Origin: Brachypodium distachyon
Lineage: Eukaryota > Streptophyta > Magnoliopsida > Poales > Poaceae
Assembly (NCBI RefSeq): GCF_000005505.3
Contig: NC_016133.3
Coordinates: forward strand, 18,538,001-18,602,000
Length of the DNA: 64,000 bases
Reading direction: 5' to 3'
Shown: positions 1-13,305 of the stretch, piece by piece
Numbering within the stretch: position 1 is the stretch's first letter
Layout: every line of letters begins with the position of its first letter
Position numbers and translations under genes: made by a program
The notes under the pieces: generated by a model
What the model was told of the DNA's origin: nothing
The model's database searches: none
What the model saw: only the letters and a program-made list of their open reading frames with translations

Positions 1-1006
1 TGTCACTCCCCATCTTTGTCATGGCAACACATTGTAATGTCTCTGCGTCTTGTCCTTCTATCAAACACAAATCTTAGTATCTTACTATTGAAGTGTATAA
101 ATGGATTGCCTAGCCTTTTCCATCTGATCGGTCTTTTGGTTGCGTTGGCTAGTGCATGAAGCTTGACACTTACAATGTCCCTACCAGGACAGAATAGCAT
201 TATTGGAAATCTAGGGTAAGTGAAGTGTAGCTATGCTGGAGCTAGCTCACTGCTAGTGTGTTTGTATAGCTGAAATCAAGGTCTGACGTCTGAGGCATTC
301 AATATTGATGAACCCATCATAATTTGTACTAATTAAAGCGGCGGGAATGAGATAAACTCTATTTCGTATTGATCAACTGCATCATATAGATCTAGAAAAA
401 TCGCTGAAGAAACATGTTATGATGCTAATTAAGAATCTTGTTCAGTCTGTTTTCTTTTATATATATGATGCAAATATTTATTTTAAATTGGAACAGAACT
501 AATTATTCTTTCATTTATAGGCGATAAATAAGAAACGAAGCACTTTACTATGAACCTCACATTATCTTTCTTCGACAACATTGTTTAATAAAAGTTTGAC
601 CATGAAGAGGAGCATTTCATACTATTCAATTTATGAGTGTTATTACATTTTTTTCATTCAATGTATCATTTACTGGCATTTTTTTGTTTTTTTATCTCCG
701 TCATTAGCACAGAACAATAGCATCAAGTATAGACTGATTGGGTAGTTTACCTCTTGGAACGTTAACTAAAATGCTTAACTTGGCCCCTTACCTTTTAAAG
801 CATACACTGTTTGTTTATCTATTATGTATATTTTGTATGAACTGAGCCTAATTCAGTTGTTGGGAGGTGTGGATATACGCCACCTAGGTTTGAGTCTCAT
901 TGAACTCTAGAATTAGGCTGCCTTTGTTATGCTGGAAATCAAAGATGCCTAGGTTCTCTTAGTTATTCTTGTTTTTTTGTTATGCAATGTGTAAAGGCAG
1001 TGACCT

Positions 1007-1371
1007 TTGTCTAGAAAAAGGGCAGCTAGTTTTCTTTTACCAATTTTCTTACTATACCACTCAACGGTGGCAGAATTAAATGAGCTACAAGATGTCCCTA
1101 GGACCAAGCTTATCATGGTAGACAAAGCTGTAGCATACTGGAAGCTGGATGGCTATTGTGATAACAATACATCAATTATGTGCCAAGGTTTTTTGAAGTT
1201 GTTATGAAATAGCCTTTCACTTTTACTCATTTGCACTATAAAAATAGAGAATACTAATATCATGTTAATAGCAGAATTGGACGATAAAAATACAATGATG
1301 AACGAAAGCAAGTGGTTCATGTTCACTGAAGATGAACAAAAAGTATTTGAAGATTATGTAACCACAAGGTA
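1007..1371 (+). other. Possible exon pair of unrecognised gene
   Basis: An open plus-strand frame over about 1007-1190 ends near a possible splice donor (CCAAG/GTTTT). After an intron-like AT-rich gap, a CAG acceptor at about 1275 opens a second coding-like stretch (reads DDKNTMMNESKWFMFTEDEQ) ending at ACAAG/GTAAAG near 1370. The amino-acid composition and splice-like borders suggest relic or real exons. I do not recognise the family and see no start or continuation. It could equally be chance or transposon remains. Confidence 0.22.
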
Positions 1372-3375
1372 AAGAGTTTATCTTGCCAATTTACTTTCAT
1401 TAGTCCGTCTTTCCTAAAGTATGTATACTTGATATTTCAGTGGTTTATGGCAGCAAAGTTTTGTAGTTACCCCTTCTGACATTTAATGTTGCAGAGCCAT
1501 TAATTATGGTAAAAAAACGTGTTTGGTATTGTCTTTTCATGATTGGCAAATTGACATTGAAGTAATGAATTATTGAAGCATAAGTGCATAGCCCTATGAA
1601 GTAGGATCCTAAGAAAATTGAAATGTAAATTTTTTTATCTTGTTTAATGTGCTGTCAAAAGATTTTCCTCAACGGCACATTCTCATATATTCCTGCAAAG
1701 CAATAGCTGATACTCACCATCAATACTATTCCTTATACTTGTCACCCACCTACCCACCACTGCCCTCACCTGCTACTGTGATCTGATACTTCTATAACCG
1801 ACTATTTTAGCGATGCTGGATGTCAACTATGGCTAGACGTGTTCCACCATCCCATATAGAGAACTAATAAGTTGAAGAAATTTTTATAACTGTAGAATGA
1901 TTGGTGGTTCTTTTTAAGGTGGTTCTGATTTATTTGAAAGGATTCTCCAAATAAGCATGGGTAGAAAAATTAATAACTTGGGAGTGCTTGAAGCTGTGGT
2001 CTAGAGCCTCTAAACCGATAGTTGATGCCTTTGTTTCATGGATTTGTTGTTCCTTGTTTCCTTTGGAAAATCTAATGCTTAAGGGCTATGTCTTGGACAT
2101 TTGGCCTCAATTCTTTTTTATTATAAAAACTAATTATTATTAATCTAGAGCCTAAGAGATGTTCTCTGTTTTCTTCGCATAACAATATTATTAATCATAT
2201 ATATACTTTTGGTAAAGCTCTGCCCTCCTTTCCACATCACAAAAAGAGTTTTCTATAAACACTTATGCATTCAAGCAAGTTGTACTTTGAACCTTATGAC
2301 CTTCTAGCTGATGATGCATCATGTCCTTTTTCTTCACTGTGTAGAACAGAATGTTTCGACCTTCTTGAATTTCTTTTGGGGTGAACATATTCCTATTTCA
2401 GACTGGGCTGTATTTTTCATTATTTAGAAAAAAAAAATCTGATAAGTTGTACCAGTCTAGTTAGTTGGCCTTTGTTTTCTTCTGAACAGATATAATAGTA
2501 AACATTTATTATTGACAAAGCTCTTGGCTAACCGTTATCTTGTTTCAACTGTTTAAAATAGGTTGCAAAGGAAGCGGAAAAATCATACCCAGGTGTAATG
2601 ATCTACTGATCTCAATCTGCTGGTCTCTAGTGGGTTAAAGGTATTGATTTGTCCTTTTCATGCGCCTTCTTTTGTGTGAGTTTTAACCACATTTTAATTC
2701 AACAGAAATTGAAATGACTTCTCTTACAACGGCACCATCACTGCTTATATTCTAATGAATCCTCCAGCATTGACCGTGTTGCCGTGTTGGGCCTATCAAG
2801 TAACAACCTGAGGGGTGTTCACTTAAAAATTACAATGCCTGTTCTTGATCGATTTTTTTTTACCTTGCCCATTATATAGCAGGAAAACTCTGGCGTGTTG
2901 AACAGAATATTTACCAATCCTAGTATATTGCTACTGTAGTGCTGTGGTCCTAAAATAATACTTTGGTAGTTAATACTCCAACTAAGCATGGAGCATGCCA
3001 AACTTAGTCAGTCATCAGACCAGCTAAGCATTTGTGTTCTCTTTTTCTTAAGATTAGTTTGCTATAAGTATTCAGTCCACTGTGAAGGAGCTGCGGATTC
3101 TTTTCATTTTTCTTCAATGTTCTATTTTGGCAGGTGGATGGCACAACCCACCCTATCTGAGACCTGGGAGCATTTGCATCGTAGAGGCCAGAGGCAGATG
3201 ACAGTTCCATTATAGGAAAGTTATATAGTTACAGAACAAACAACAATGGTTGAAGATTTGGTCACAACATTTGAACCCGAAGTATATGTCATGTTTTCTT
3301 CCTGGAACGCCAAAATCCTTTGTAACACCATCAACATTTTATCCCCTAGATGTTCTACAATTAAGGGAATGTGGT

Positions 3376-3700
3376 ACATTAGCTCTTGAATGCGGTATAA
3401 TCAATTTTCCCTGTTGTATAATTAATCTTTGCGTAGCAACAAATGGCTATTTCCAGTCCTGAACATGAAAACTTTAATTTGTTTTTATTTTCTATTGAAA
3501 AAGGAAAATTCAGTACACTGAACTTTAATTTGGTATTATTTTCCTGCTTAGCATTAGCTTTTGAATGTGGTACAATCAATTTTCCTAGTCGTATAATTAA
3601 TCTTTGCGTAGCAACAAATGGCCATTTCCAGTCCTGAACATGAAAACTTTAATTTGGTATTATTTTCTGTTCAAAAAGGAAGATTCTGTACATTGAACCA
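3376..3700. repeat. Tandem duplication, about 176-bp period
   Basis: Two head-to-tail copies begin CATTAGCTCTTGAATG (3376) and CATTAGCTTTTGAATG (3552). Both contain GCGTAGCAACAAATGG and TTTCCAGTCCTGAACATG. They differ by scattered substitutions, so this is an old local duplication with no coding content. Confidence 0.85.
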
Positions 3701-4967
3701 TTGAAAGATCTATGAAAGCTTCTAGAAAGGACTAGCATGATACCCGTGCATTGCTACAGACTAAAAAAAAAATACACTGACACTACATAATTAAAGACAG
3801 TGTTGTACAATAGGCCTTATCTTAGACTATAAGCCACATTTGTTTTCATTTTACTTATTTGTGCCAAATCAACGAGTGATAAGTCTAAAGGTGTGACGGA
3901 TTGTGCCAACGGTTGAGTCCTTTATAGGATAAAAGAGAAGTGAAGACAGGAAATGTGTCTTTAAACTACTAGCTTTTGTGGTTTGAATTATATCACCAGC
4001 GTCCATTATTCAATTAGAATAAAACAGAGAGGTTTGAGTTAAGAGTTATAGCAACTGAAATCAGTTTGGTTTGAGGTCAAGGAGAGATGCGTTGGGGGTC
4101 CTTGGGCATGTTTCTCGTTTGCTGCCTGACCCTTGAAAACCTTTTCTTTTTTTGGCGAAGAGACCCTTGAAAACTTGATCAGGATTTCATAGCAGCTGTC
4201 CAAAAACAAAAAAAGCATGAGCAGCCGTGTAACAGCACTGACCCCGCCCGCCCTGTTCAGTGTTAGTGTGAATCATAGAATGCCCCTGGGTTCGCAAAAT
4301 CTGGCTTCTAGTTACGTTTAATTCAAACACATGTTATGTCAACTCAAGGTTTCAACTACTGATGTTTGTGCTTTGCTAGAATCTTCTCTTGATCTGATGG
4401 CAGGACTCTGCCAGTTTACTTCTGTAGTTCTGTCATTCTGTGTGCCAAAATACATAAACTGATGACGACATTCACTCAATATTAAGCTCGGAATGAGATT
4501 TCATAATTTACGAGACATACATCATATCATTCAATCCAAAAAGATTCATCTCAATTTACATATGGATAACAATTTCAATGCCAAAGAACTTAACTAGTGA
4601 GAATATTTTGCTTAAGCGGTATCTTTAATGGAAGTCTTAATATATGTGAACAAGTACATGAAATTCTGACAAGAATATAAATGAGATTTATCAGCATCCG
4701 TATATAACTCACTCTGCAACCAGCACCTGATAAGCATCTTCGTGATCAAAAGGCCAAAGCCAAAATGAGGAAAAGAGAGCAAAAATCACTGAGCTAGCTA
4801 TGATACTTCAGTCATGGATTACAATATCACCAGTTCATCTTAACAACCAGCTTTCAAACTCAGAACTGATGCCCCAAATAGCTAAATTTAGAGGACCTAT
4901 AGCATTCACTGTCCACAGCATCCAACTTCACCGTGGCAACAAAGAATTAGGCAGAAGGGCACTCCGT

Positions 4968-7900
4968 TTACTCAATCTTCACAGACGAATAAATCAGCCT
5001 GGTGAACATGAAGCATGCATAGAATCCAATTGTACCCGTCAAGGCAAAGAATGCATATGACGCGATAAGCATGTATCCGAAGTACAGGACAGCTGACACA
5101 AACTTTGTAATTTCCAGCTTAGTGAAGAAGTAGAAGGTCGCATACAGGAAGAGGTACAGGGCTGAAGACCCTGATGTCAAGTACGACCTCCACCACCACA
5201 GGTAGTCCTCGCTGCAAAGCTGGAAGTAGCAGAGCACAATCGAGATCTCGGCACATGTGACAATCAGAATCAGGAAGACTAGGAAGAGGAACCCAAAGAT
5301 GTAATAAAATTGATGCAGCCAGATGGAGGTCAGGATAAAAAAGAGCTCAATGAACACAGCTCCAAATGGAAGGATCCCTCCAATCAGAATTGAGAAGATT
5401 GGGTTCATGTACCAGGCCTGCTCAGGTACCTGCCTAGGTATCTTGTTTGTCTTCACAGGGTCTTCAATGGCAGGTTTCTTGAAACCAAGGAAACTCCCAA
5501 CAAAAACTAACGGCACTGAGATACCAAACCAAAGGAGGACAAGGGCAAACATTGTGGTGAATGGAACTGCACCAGAGGACTTCTGCCCCCAAATGAGAAT
5601 ATTCAGGAAAAAGAAAATGGCGAAGACACTGCCAGGGAAAGTGAAGGCTGTCCTCAATGCAATGTTCTTCCACTCTGATCCCTTGAACAACTTGTAGAGC
5701 CGAGAAGAAGAGTAGCCAGCAAGCAAACCCATGAATACCCAAAGCAAGAGCATAGCTGTCATCAGTCCACCTCTGTTGGATGGAGAAAGGAAGCCAAGGA
5801 CAGCAAAGACCATGGTGACAAGCATCATGCCAAAAAACTGGACACCTGTACCAACATAAACGCACAGCCAGTCGGAGTTTGCAGGAGGCCTGAAAACATC
5901 ACCATGAACAAGCTTCCATCCTGTTTCTTCTTGGGCTTCCTCTTGAGTCTCAAGCTGGTTATACTTGGAGATATCCCGGTAAAGGGTTCGAAGCATGATC
6001 ATTGCAACCATTCCGGAAAGGAAGAGAACAATCATGAGAGAATTCACAATGGAGAACCAGTGGATTTGGTCGTCCGTCATCAGCAGATAGCTATCCCAGC
6101 GAGATGCCCACTTGATATCACTCTCCTGCAGGTTGATAGAATGGTTTAAAGAATGAACAAACATAAACAGCAGCATACAAGCTCCCCTTAGTACACACTA
6201 AAAAGTGCAATAGCAAATACAATAATTCAGTACAGTAGAGGCATCTAAAAGTTTGCACTTGGAATTCTGACCTTGAAATCCACGTCGTACGTAAATACAA
6301 TGTCTTTGCCAGCTTCAACCTCCTGAGGAGAATCAGACGATGTAATTATTCGTTTTGCATGAGGATCACAAGTGGTCAGGCGGGTCTTCTTGTCATTCCA
6401 TTGTCCTTCATACTCGTGCTTAACGCTGCAGCATATGCCATTGTTTTCAGTTCAAATCTAACAGCTGGAAGGATGTCAACATCCAAATACTTCAAATCAT
6501 CATCATAAGCTCAAATGTACCTGTATGGTTTTACTTCAAAAGCCACTATCCTAGAAACATCCCTTTGTGCATCTCTGTGATATTTCACCGTAAAGGACAA
6601 ATGATTGTGGATGAAATACTTTTCATCCTTACTCTGTTCAACAAATGGAAAAAGAGAAAACGTACATGGCTTAAGAACTTTGCATTTAGACAACATTTGA
6701 TCAATGCATCATAGTTAAACTCACCCCCGAGTATTGCCCTTTAGCTCCAACATGGAACCCATGCTGATAGAAGTAAGCGCCTTCTTGATCCACTCTTTGA
6801 ATAGGAACGACTAGAGGTAGGTTGTCAAGAATCCTGTTGGATGTAGAAAATTAATGTTAAGACCAATTTATAGAAATCAGTAAACATTTTGACATCCAGA
6901 AACTAACTATAACATACATGTTCACACGGTACTCATCTTCAATCTTTTCCTTGAGAACCTTAGCTTCTTTCTCCCCAACTGAAATCTTGCAGACTATCTG
7001 ACACATCTGAGGCTCCCTCATTTCGAACTGGAATACATAGGTGCAACAAAGTTTACTAAGGCCAAATGTGCAAGACATTGATAAAAAAATAATGGATAAG
7101 AGAAAGAACAAACCACATATGGGGAGTTCTCAATGCGATCACCACGAAGAACTTCACCCAGATTTTCAGCACTGTCAACTATAGTATCTGGCTTGCAGAA
7201 TGGGAGAGAATAGAAGGAGTAGGGAAGTTGTGTCTTAATTGAAGTCAGTTTGTTGACTTTCACGGGGAGAAGATCTTTCTGCAAACATAGAACAGTAAGT
7301 AAGAATAGTAAGAAATATAAACGCAAAAGTTAACAACTGCACACACACAAAACAGAACCCTGTTAACTAAACTGTAAGATAATGAATTGGTCCTCCGCAT
7401 GACACAACAACTCCGCCCAACACTTCGAAGGAAAACGACGATATGTTGGGTATGAATTTTTAGCCCAGAAGAAGAATGCAGATCTTTTGAGATTATAGTC
7501 AACGACTGTTAACAATGTTGAGAACGGAAAGTCACGTCTGAGATTTACAGCTTATAAAAGAGCAAATCTGCATTCTATATACACTATTCAGTCCTCGAAA
7601 ATCAATCGGGCAACTATATAATGCACCGCGATGGCATCACTCCAAGCATTCACGACCACGAATTATCCTCCACGTTCTCGTCAGCCCACATTCCGGCATT
7701 CCGCCGTCCATCTCCGCACACTGACTACAACCTAAACCCCGTCACCCCCAAGACAACATGTTCATTCGTCGCAATGCGCGCGTAGATTCCGAGCGAAAAG
7801 CACACTCCTTCTCGGAATCCACACAATCCCCGCAACACCTACATTGCGAGCGAAGGTCACATCTTAATTCAACCCTGTGGCACCGCACCACCCGTACCCA

Positions 7901-8200
7901 GATCTCGGAGAAACCCAACCGCGCGGGGCCAGATCTGGGCCGCACCCTACCCACCTAACTAACCCCAGATCCGACCAGACAAGGTTCCGAGCGGCACGAC
8001 ACGCGGGGGAGATCAACGCAAGGAGAGAGCTGCAAAAGGAAGGAAGCCCTGTAAGGCAGTAAGCACGGCGCGCGCGAACGTACCTGGTCGAAGTCGTTGG
8101 GCGCGACACCGGGGAGGTAGAACCCGGCGGCCGGGGCCGCGAGGCAGAGCACGACGAGGGCGACGGCCAGAGCCGACGCCTCCGCCGGCGAGATCGCCAT
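4968..8200 (-). CDS. Transmembrane 9 superfamily (TM9SF/EMP70) protein
   Basis: Nonaspanin, a nine-membrane-span protein of the plant Golgi/endosomal system. Six exons on the minus strand join in phase: 8084-8200, 7114-7278, 6918-7027, 6725-6833, 6521-6633 plus 6272-6425, and 4968-6125, giving 641 aa; all introns use GT-AG. ATG 8200 is chosen because the frame opens straight into a signal peptide (about residues 1-22, cleavage before FYLPGV). The lumenal domain reads [11 protein letters not shown], then [22 protein letters not shown] and CQIVC. The last exon holds the nine hydrophobic segments. The protein ends in KIE, fitting the KxD/E COPI-binding Golgi-retention motif described for plant EMP proteins. 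Length equals the usual plant TMN size. No broken motifs; it looks functional. Confidence 0.94.
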
Positions 8201-9525
8201 GGGGGGCACGGAGGTGGCGGGCGCGCGCGCACGGTTCACGCTGGCCGGGTGGAAGACGAGAGGGAGAGTAACGAGAGAGGAAGGAGATGGCGCTTTTCCG
8301 TTGCGACGAAGTGGTGTGTGTTTTAATGGAGGCTGGCAAGAATAAGATGAGCAGCAATATTATTTGCTAAGTGTCCCCCGCGAAATCTCCCATGTCCCAA
8401 ACAGTCATTGGCATGTGGGCCAATATTCTGGGCTCCGACTGGTTAGACCCACCTATCAGTGAGCTGGTTTATCACTTTGGCCGAAGAATGCATCTTTTAT
8501 TACCGGTATTCGAGAAGAAAAAAAGAATCCTTCTTTTGGGGAGTATATTTCAAGCTGTGATGGTAAAAATGTATTTTAACCTGGTGAATTACAGGTAAGA
8601 TACAGTTCTGCGTGCACTTGCCCTGGTGGGACCTGTCAGTTCAAAGTGCCTAGAGACTGACGTGTGGATTCAAGCGTAATGTTGTCCCACATGGCAGGAG
8701 AGGACAGAAACTTCTCAACTACGTGGGCGGCTTTGCTTGTGTTCGTGCCAAACGGGTTCGGGCAGGTGGGCCCTGCGAAACCGAGAGTCCTCCATGGGCC
8801 CGGTACGTCAGTGACTACGATACGTTAGGTACGAGGACACAGAAAAAAAGGCGTGTTGGTGAGGCGTTCTGGTGGCGGGAGCACGACTGGGCAGGCGGCC
8901 GAAACGGACTACTAGCTTCATCTCTTCCTGGCATGTGGACAGGGACCTGTCCTGGCCCACAAGTCGGTTGCAGAGTGCGATTCAGGGTTCTGTGTCTGTA
9001 GGAAGTGTATACGGAACCTGTCGGTGGCGATCGGTAGTGCCCCACTGTGTTAGGCGCAGAACCGTTGAATTTCACCGTCAGGCTCTTCTATGACTGGTGG
9101 GCTCCACTTTTCTGTGACCTTGTAAAAAAACTCGAGAGAGGATTTTATACATGTGAAAAGTGGCCGGTCCCGATGCTCTGACTTCGGTCCTAAAATTGAT
9201 TTATGGTACCTCAAAGGTGCAGGATTTGAAGCACTCTGGCAGGAAGGGTAAGTTCCAAAGCCACTTAAAAACTTACCCGAAGGAATAACACCGTTTGGAT
9301 TTCGTGCGAGCGAGTTGGAAGCCACGATTAACTGACAAACGACGTGTGCAGCACAAATATATGTGTAGCACAGATGGGCCGTACGTCAACTCGGCTGCAC
9401 ATGCCGTGTGGCAAAAAGACAACAAAAAAAAACTCGCCTGCACATGCGTTGATCCCTGCTAATAGTCTCACATTATGGAACTTCCCACGTGGGATGGGTC
9501 TAAAAATAATCATCGATAGATCTTA

Positions 9526-9700
9526 CTCCTTCCCTCCGAATAAGTAGTCCAAATAGTAAAGACTTGCTTTCATTCGTTTTGCCAAGATTTTTTACTAGCA
9601 GTCATTACATCGACATGTGGTTTATGTAACAAGTTATATTCGTATATCCAAACAATTTAACATTTAACATAGGCTTTATATCTTTAGGCGGAGAGAGTAT
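9526..9700. mobile_element. Stowaway-like MITE (degenerate)
   Basis: Left end CTCCTTCCCTCCG and right end GGCGGAGAGAGTA are imperfect inverted copies of the Stowaway terminus CTCCCTCCG, enclosing about 150 bp of AT-rich sequence. No coding content. The ends have diverged, so the borders are approximate. Confidence 0.55.
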
Positions 9701-10294
9701 TCAAGATAGGTTCTAAATATAAATCGCATTCAAAGCGGCTACTTTCAGAAACCTGTCTATCACCCAAGATATTATTTATTGGGTGAGGCTATATCTCAGT
9801 CGTCCGATTTTTAAGCAGAAGGAAAATTCCTGTTGACGAATCAGGACCATTAGATTATTATTTACATTTCATCTCACTCTTTTTTTTTCATCGTCTGTTA
9901 AATTTTAAAGCACAAATCATGGCTGAATAATCAACTTGTCTCTAACTAAAATCAGCCGATTTAGATATAACAAACCGTGATTTATTTTATGAATGGAAAA
10001 ACTGTTTCGGATATGGCTAGTCCAGCCCATGCGAGCCAGGACGGAATCACACCCGTCACAACTAGAGTTGTAGCCCTGGCCCATTTCCTCCTTGGTATTA
10101 ATCGTCAATTTTCCTGGTCCATCAAGGTGTAACCTCAGGATTGGCCGAATTCAGTGTAACCCCTGTAACAGTCCAGTCCAGTACATGAGAAAGCTAGCCC
10201 AGTCTTTAGACATTCTTAGCTCTGACACTTACGAGAGCTAATGGTAGTTATCGCGTTTTCCTCAGAAAGAAAATATATCACATGTTCTGCTTCC

Positions 10295-10405
10295 TGTGTC
10301 TCATGTTAAATGTTTCAAATTTGTCTAAATATATATATATATGTATATCTAAAAAATATCTAGATACATGTAGTATTTCGACTCTTCACGTGGGACGGAG
10401 GGAGT
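10295..10405. mobile_element. Stowaway-like MITE remnant
   Basis: The right end GGGACGGAGGGAG is followed by TA. The inside shares AGATACATGTAGTATTTCGAC with the better-preserved elements at 22499-22611 and 36824-36936. The left terminus is unrecognisable, so this is a decayed member of the same family. Confidence 0.5.
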
Positions 10406-11487
10406 AACATTTAAAACAACTAATATCGGACACTCCTAGAAATTCTCGAGGATTCCAACTTTCATAGCAAAGCATTACACAAGTAGGTTCGAAGATTCTG
10501 ATATCGAACTTGAAACTTGACGTGACAGTGGCCGAGGGAACATCATAGGCACGGAAACAATAGCAACAACAACGTTGGCAATATGCTGTCAAAAAAAAAC
10601 GTTGGCAATATGAAGGAACATTTTTTTTCTTCTAATTAAAAAACGAGGCAAAAATTTGCCTGTTTAATTAAATAAGAGGGAGTCAAGAAGTGAAAAGGCC
10701 AACACAGACTCAACAACAACAGAAACTGTCAACAACTAAAGACAAGGTATTAAAGTGGAATTGGATTGGGAGCTTTCTGCGTGGTTAATAGTCCAAATAG
10801 TTTTTTTGTGTTGTGTCTTCCGTTCTGTGTGGTCAATAGTCCAAATAGTTTCTAATCTTTTTTCTCTCGTGATGTTATTCATATGTTTGAATCATGGTCA
10901 CGAGGGTTAATAAAAAGTTGAGGGCGCTTCTCATGGTTGGGGCTGCTGCTTTATGTTGGACAATTTGGTTATTGAAAAATGATTGTGTTTAATAGAAAAG
11001 ATTTAACTTCTCCATTGCAGATTTTATATTCTTACACTCATTGGCTCCGTATTTGATCCACTCTCATCAAACCGGTGGATCGCCAGTTGGTTTTGATGGC
11101 GTGCAACGAATTGGACCAAGTGGTCAGGGACCTTTTTACCCACAACGAATGACGGTCTAGTTTACGGGTTGAGTCTACTTAGAGATGTAAGTTTTTCTTT
11201 CAATTTAATAACTATGTTTCGCTCGCACTTTTTTGGGCTGTGCGCGGTTTGAAGCAGAGGCCGGGAGTGTGTATACAACATACATTTTCCTTGTAGGCTT
11301 GCAGCCATAAAAGAAAAGAAACTCAAAATTCAAGAAGAGGAGAAGAAAACAAAAACCCAGATGCCGGCCAGCATCATCATCCCGTCTCGTCTTCTCCACC
11401 TCCACACATCCAAAACCCAAAATCCAAAGCCCTCCTCCCTCCTCTCTTCCCTTACCCTCTCAATCGAGACTGCAACAACGAACACAA

Positions 11488-13305
11488 ATGCAAACACCAA
11501 CCATGTACACGTCCATGGCAGCTCGGGCAACGTCGGCGGCGGCGAACCTCCCTGCACCACCACCAAGGCAATGCTACTACCACCTCCTGCCACCCGCAGG
11601 TCGCCGCTCCGTGTGGGCGCTCTCCGCGTCCCCGAAGAAGAAGAACCCATGGCTGGACCCGTTCGACGACGGGCCCGACGAGGACTTCGACTACACGGGC
11701 GTCTACTCAGGCGGCAAGCAAGACGAGGATCCACGGCCCCCAGAAGACCCGTCAAACCCCTACGGCTTCCTCCGGTTCCCCATGGGCTACAACCCGGAGC
11801 TCGACAGCCTCGCCTCCAAGGTGCGCGGCGACGTGCGCCGGGCCTGCTGCGTGGTGTCCGGCGGCGTGTACGAGAACGTGCTCTTCTTCCCCGTCGTGCA
11901 GCTCCTCAAGGACCGCTACCCCGGCGTCCTGATCGACGTCGTGGCCTCCGCCCGGGGCAAGCAGGTCTACGAGATGTGCAAGAACGTGCGCTACGCCAAC
12001 GTGTATGACCCCGACGACGACTGGCCCGAGCCCGCCGAGTACACGCACCAGCTTGGAGTCCTCAAGAACAGGTATTATGACATGATCCTGTCCACGAAAC
12101 TGGCTGGCACGGGCCACGCGCTGTTCTTGTTCATGTCGTCGGCTCGCGAGAAGGTGGGTTACGTTTACCCCAACGTCAATGGCGCCGGCGCCGGGCTTTT
12201 CCTTACTGAGATGTTCAAGCCGCCCACAACCAACCTCTCCGATGGGGGATATAACATGTGAGAGTCGATGATCTTAGCATATGCATTTGTTTGTTCTTCT
12301 CTGGATAATCGGCACCGTAGTTATGCAAGAGTGTTTTGCTTGATTATGCTAGGTACCAGGAAATGCTGGAGTGGCTGGGCCGGCCGGGCAAGGGCGTGCC
12401 GCAGCAGCCGATACCGCCGCTCAGGGTGTCCATCTCCAAGAAGCTGAGGGGCATTGTGGAGGACAAGTACAGCCGCGCTGGCGTCGAGAAGGGCAAGTTC
12501 GTCGTCGTCCATGGTATCGCCTCTGACTCCGTCGCCAACATGACGTCCAGGGGAGACGATGACTGCCTCCTCCCCCTTGAACAATGGGCAGAGATCGCCA
12601 AAGCGATCAGGTAATTCTACTGCATTTTGATTTTGGTTCCATCTCCAGCTTTGCGTGATGTGTGAGCAGCAGTTCTGACTGTTGTGATCTATTGTTGGCT
12701 TGCAGCTCTCAAGGCAATGGACTGAGGCCTCTGTTTGTGATGCCACATCAGAAGCATAGAGAAGAGATCGAGGACATTGTGGGCAGGGAGACCAGCTACC
12801 TGTTTATCACCACTCCCGGGCAGGTAGGCTCTTCAGATTCAGGCCTCTGTTTGTGACCAAATCTGGCCTCCTGATCGATTCCCTTGCTCTTCTCTGATCC
12901 TCAGCTCACCTGCCTTATCAATGACTCCGCCGGCGTTGTCGCGACCAACACCGCCGCTGTCCAGCTCGCCAATGCCCGTGACAGGCCATGGTAAAACACA
13001 TCAGATCGAGCTCTTCTTTCTGTGGATGTTCAAACGTGTTTTTTTAGGCTGTTCAAACGTGCTTTTACTTGCAAGAATTGCTCATACCGTGTTCTCTGTT
13101 TCTTGTTTTGGTATCCATGTCCAGTGTGGCGCTGTTCTCCTCCAAGGAGAAGGCGAAGCTGTTCCTGCCATACGCGGAGGATAAGAAGAGCTGTACTGTC
13201 GTGGCGTCCGCAACTGGCAAGCTGGCCGACATTGACATCGAGGCTGTGAAGAACGCAGTGAAGGAGTTCGAGCCTGCTCCCAGCTTCGCATTGGCACAAA
13301 AATGA
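11488..13305 (+). CDS. PnsB1: Photosynthetic NDH subcomplex B subunit 1, PnsB1
   Basis: Nuclear-encoded subunit of subcomplex B of the chloroplast NDH-1 complex (NDF1/NDH48), which carries cyclic electron flow around photosystem I. Five exons join in phase: 11488-12257, 12353-12610, 12706-12823, 12905-12990, 13125-13305, giving 470 aa, close to the Arabidopsis protein. The N-terminus (about 45 residues rich in Ala, Ser, Thr, Pro and Arg, few acidic) fits a plastid transit peptide. The mature part opens with an acidic stretch (DPFDDGPDEDFDYTG), followed by a GT9-like fold (CCVVSGGVYENVLFFPVVQLL, then GKFVVVHGIASDS). Later in-frame ATGs at 11503 and 11515 could also start it. It is convergent with the WRKY gene, 686 bp apart. 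Identification is from remembered family sequence; function is by homology. Confidence 0.9.

Larger units (their letters stand above)
1..4967. other. Intergenic, no recognised gene
   Basis: AT-rich sequence with no long open frame. It holds a possible pair of small exons (1007-1371), a short stretch near 2755-2815 that reads on the plus strand like the first leucine-rich repeat of a receptor kinase (DRVAVLGLSSNNL), and a tandem duplication at 3376-3700. The last few hundred bases before 4968 should contain the 3' UTR of the minus-strand TM9SF gene. Nothing else could be supported. Confidence 0.5.
8201..11487. other. Intergenic region with MITE remains
   Basis: This stretch separates the divergent TM9SF and PnsB1 genes, so it should contain both promoters. 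I see two MITE-like stretches (9526-9700 and about 10295-10405) and a short direct duplication of a segment containing AATAGTCCAAATAGTTT (about 10788-10852). No coding region could be supported. Confidence 0.5.

Noticed and set aside
8201..8239. Upstream extension of the TM9SF protein by 13 residues
   Set aside because: The extension begins at GTG, not ATG; ATG 8200 leads straight into the signal peptide.
11361..12008. 215-codon plus-strand frame overlapping PnsB1 exon 1
   Set aside because: Arg/Pro-rich translation without family features; the PnsB1 frame explains this sequence.
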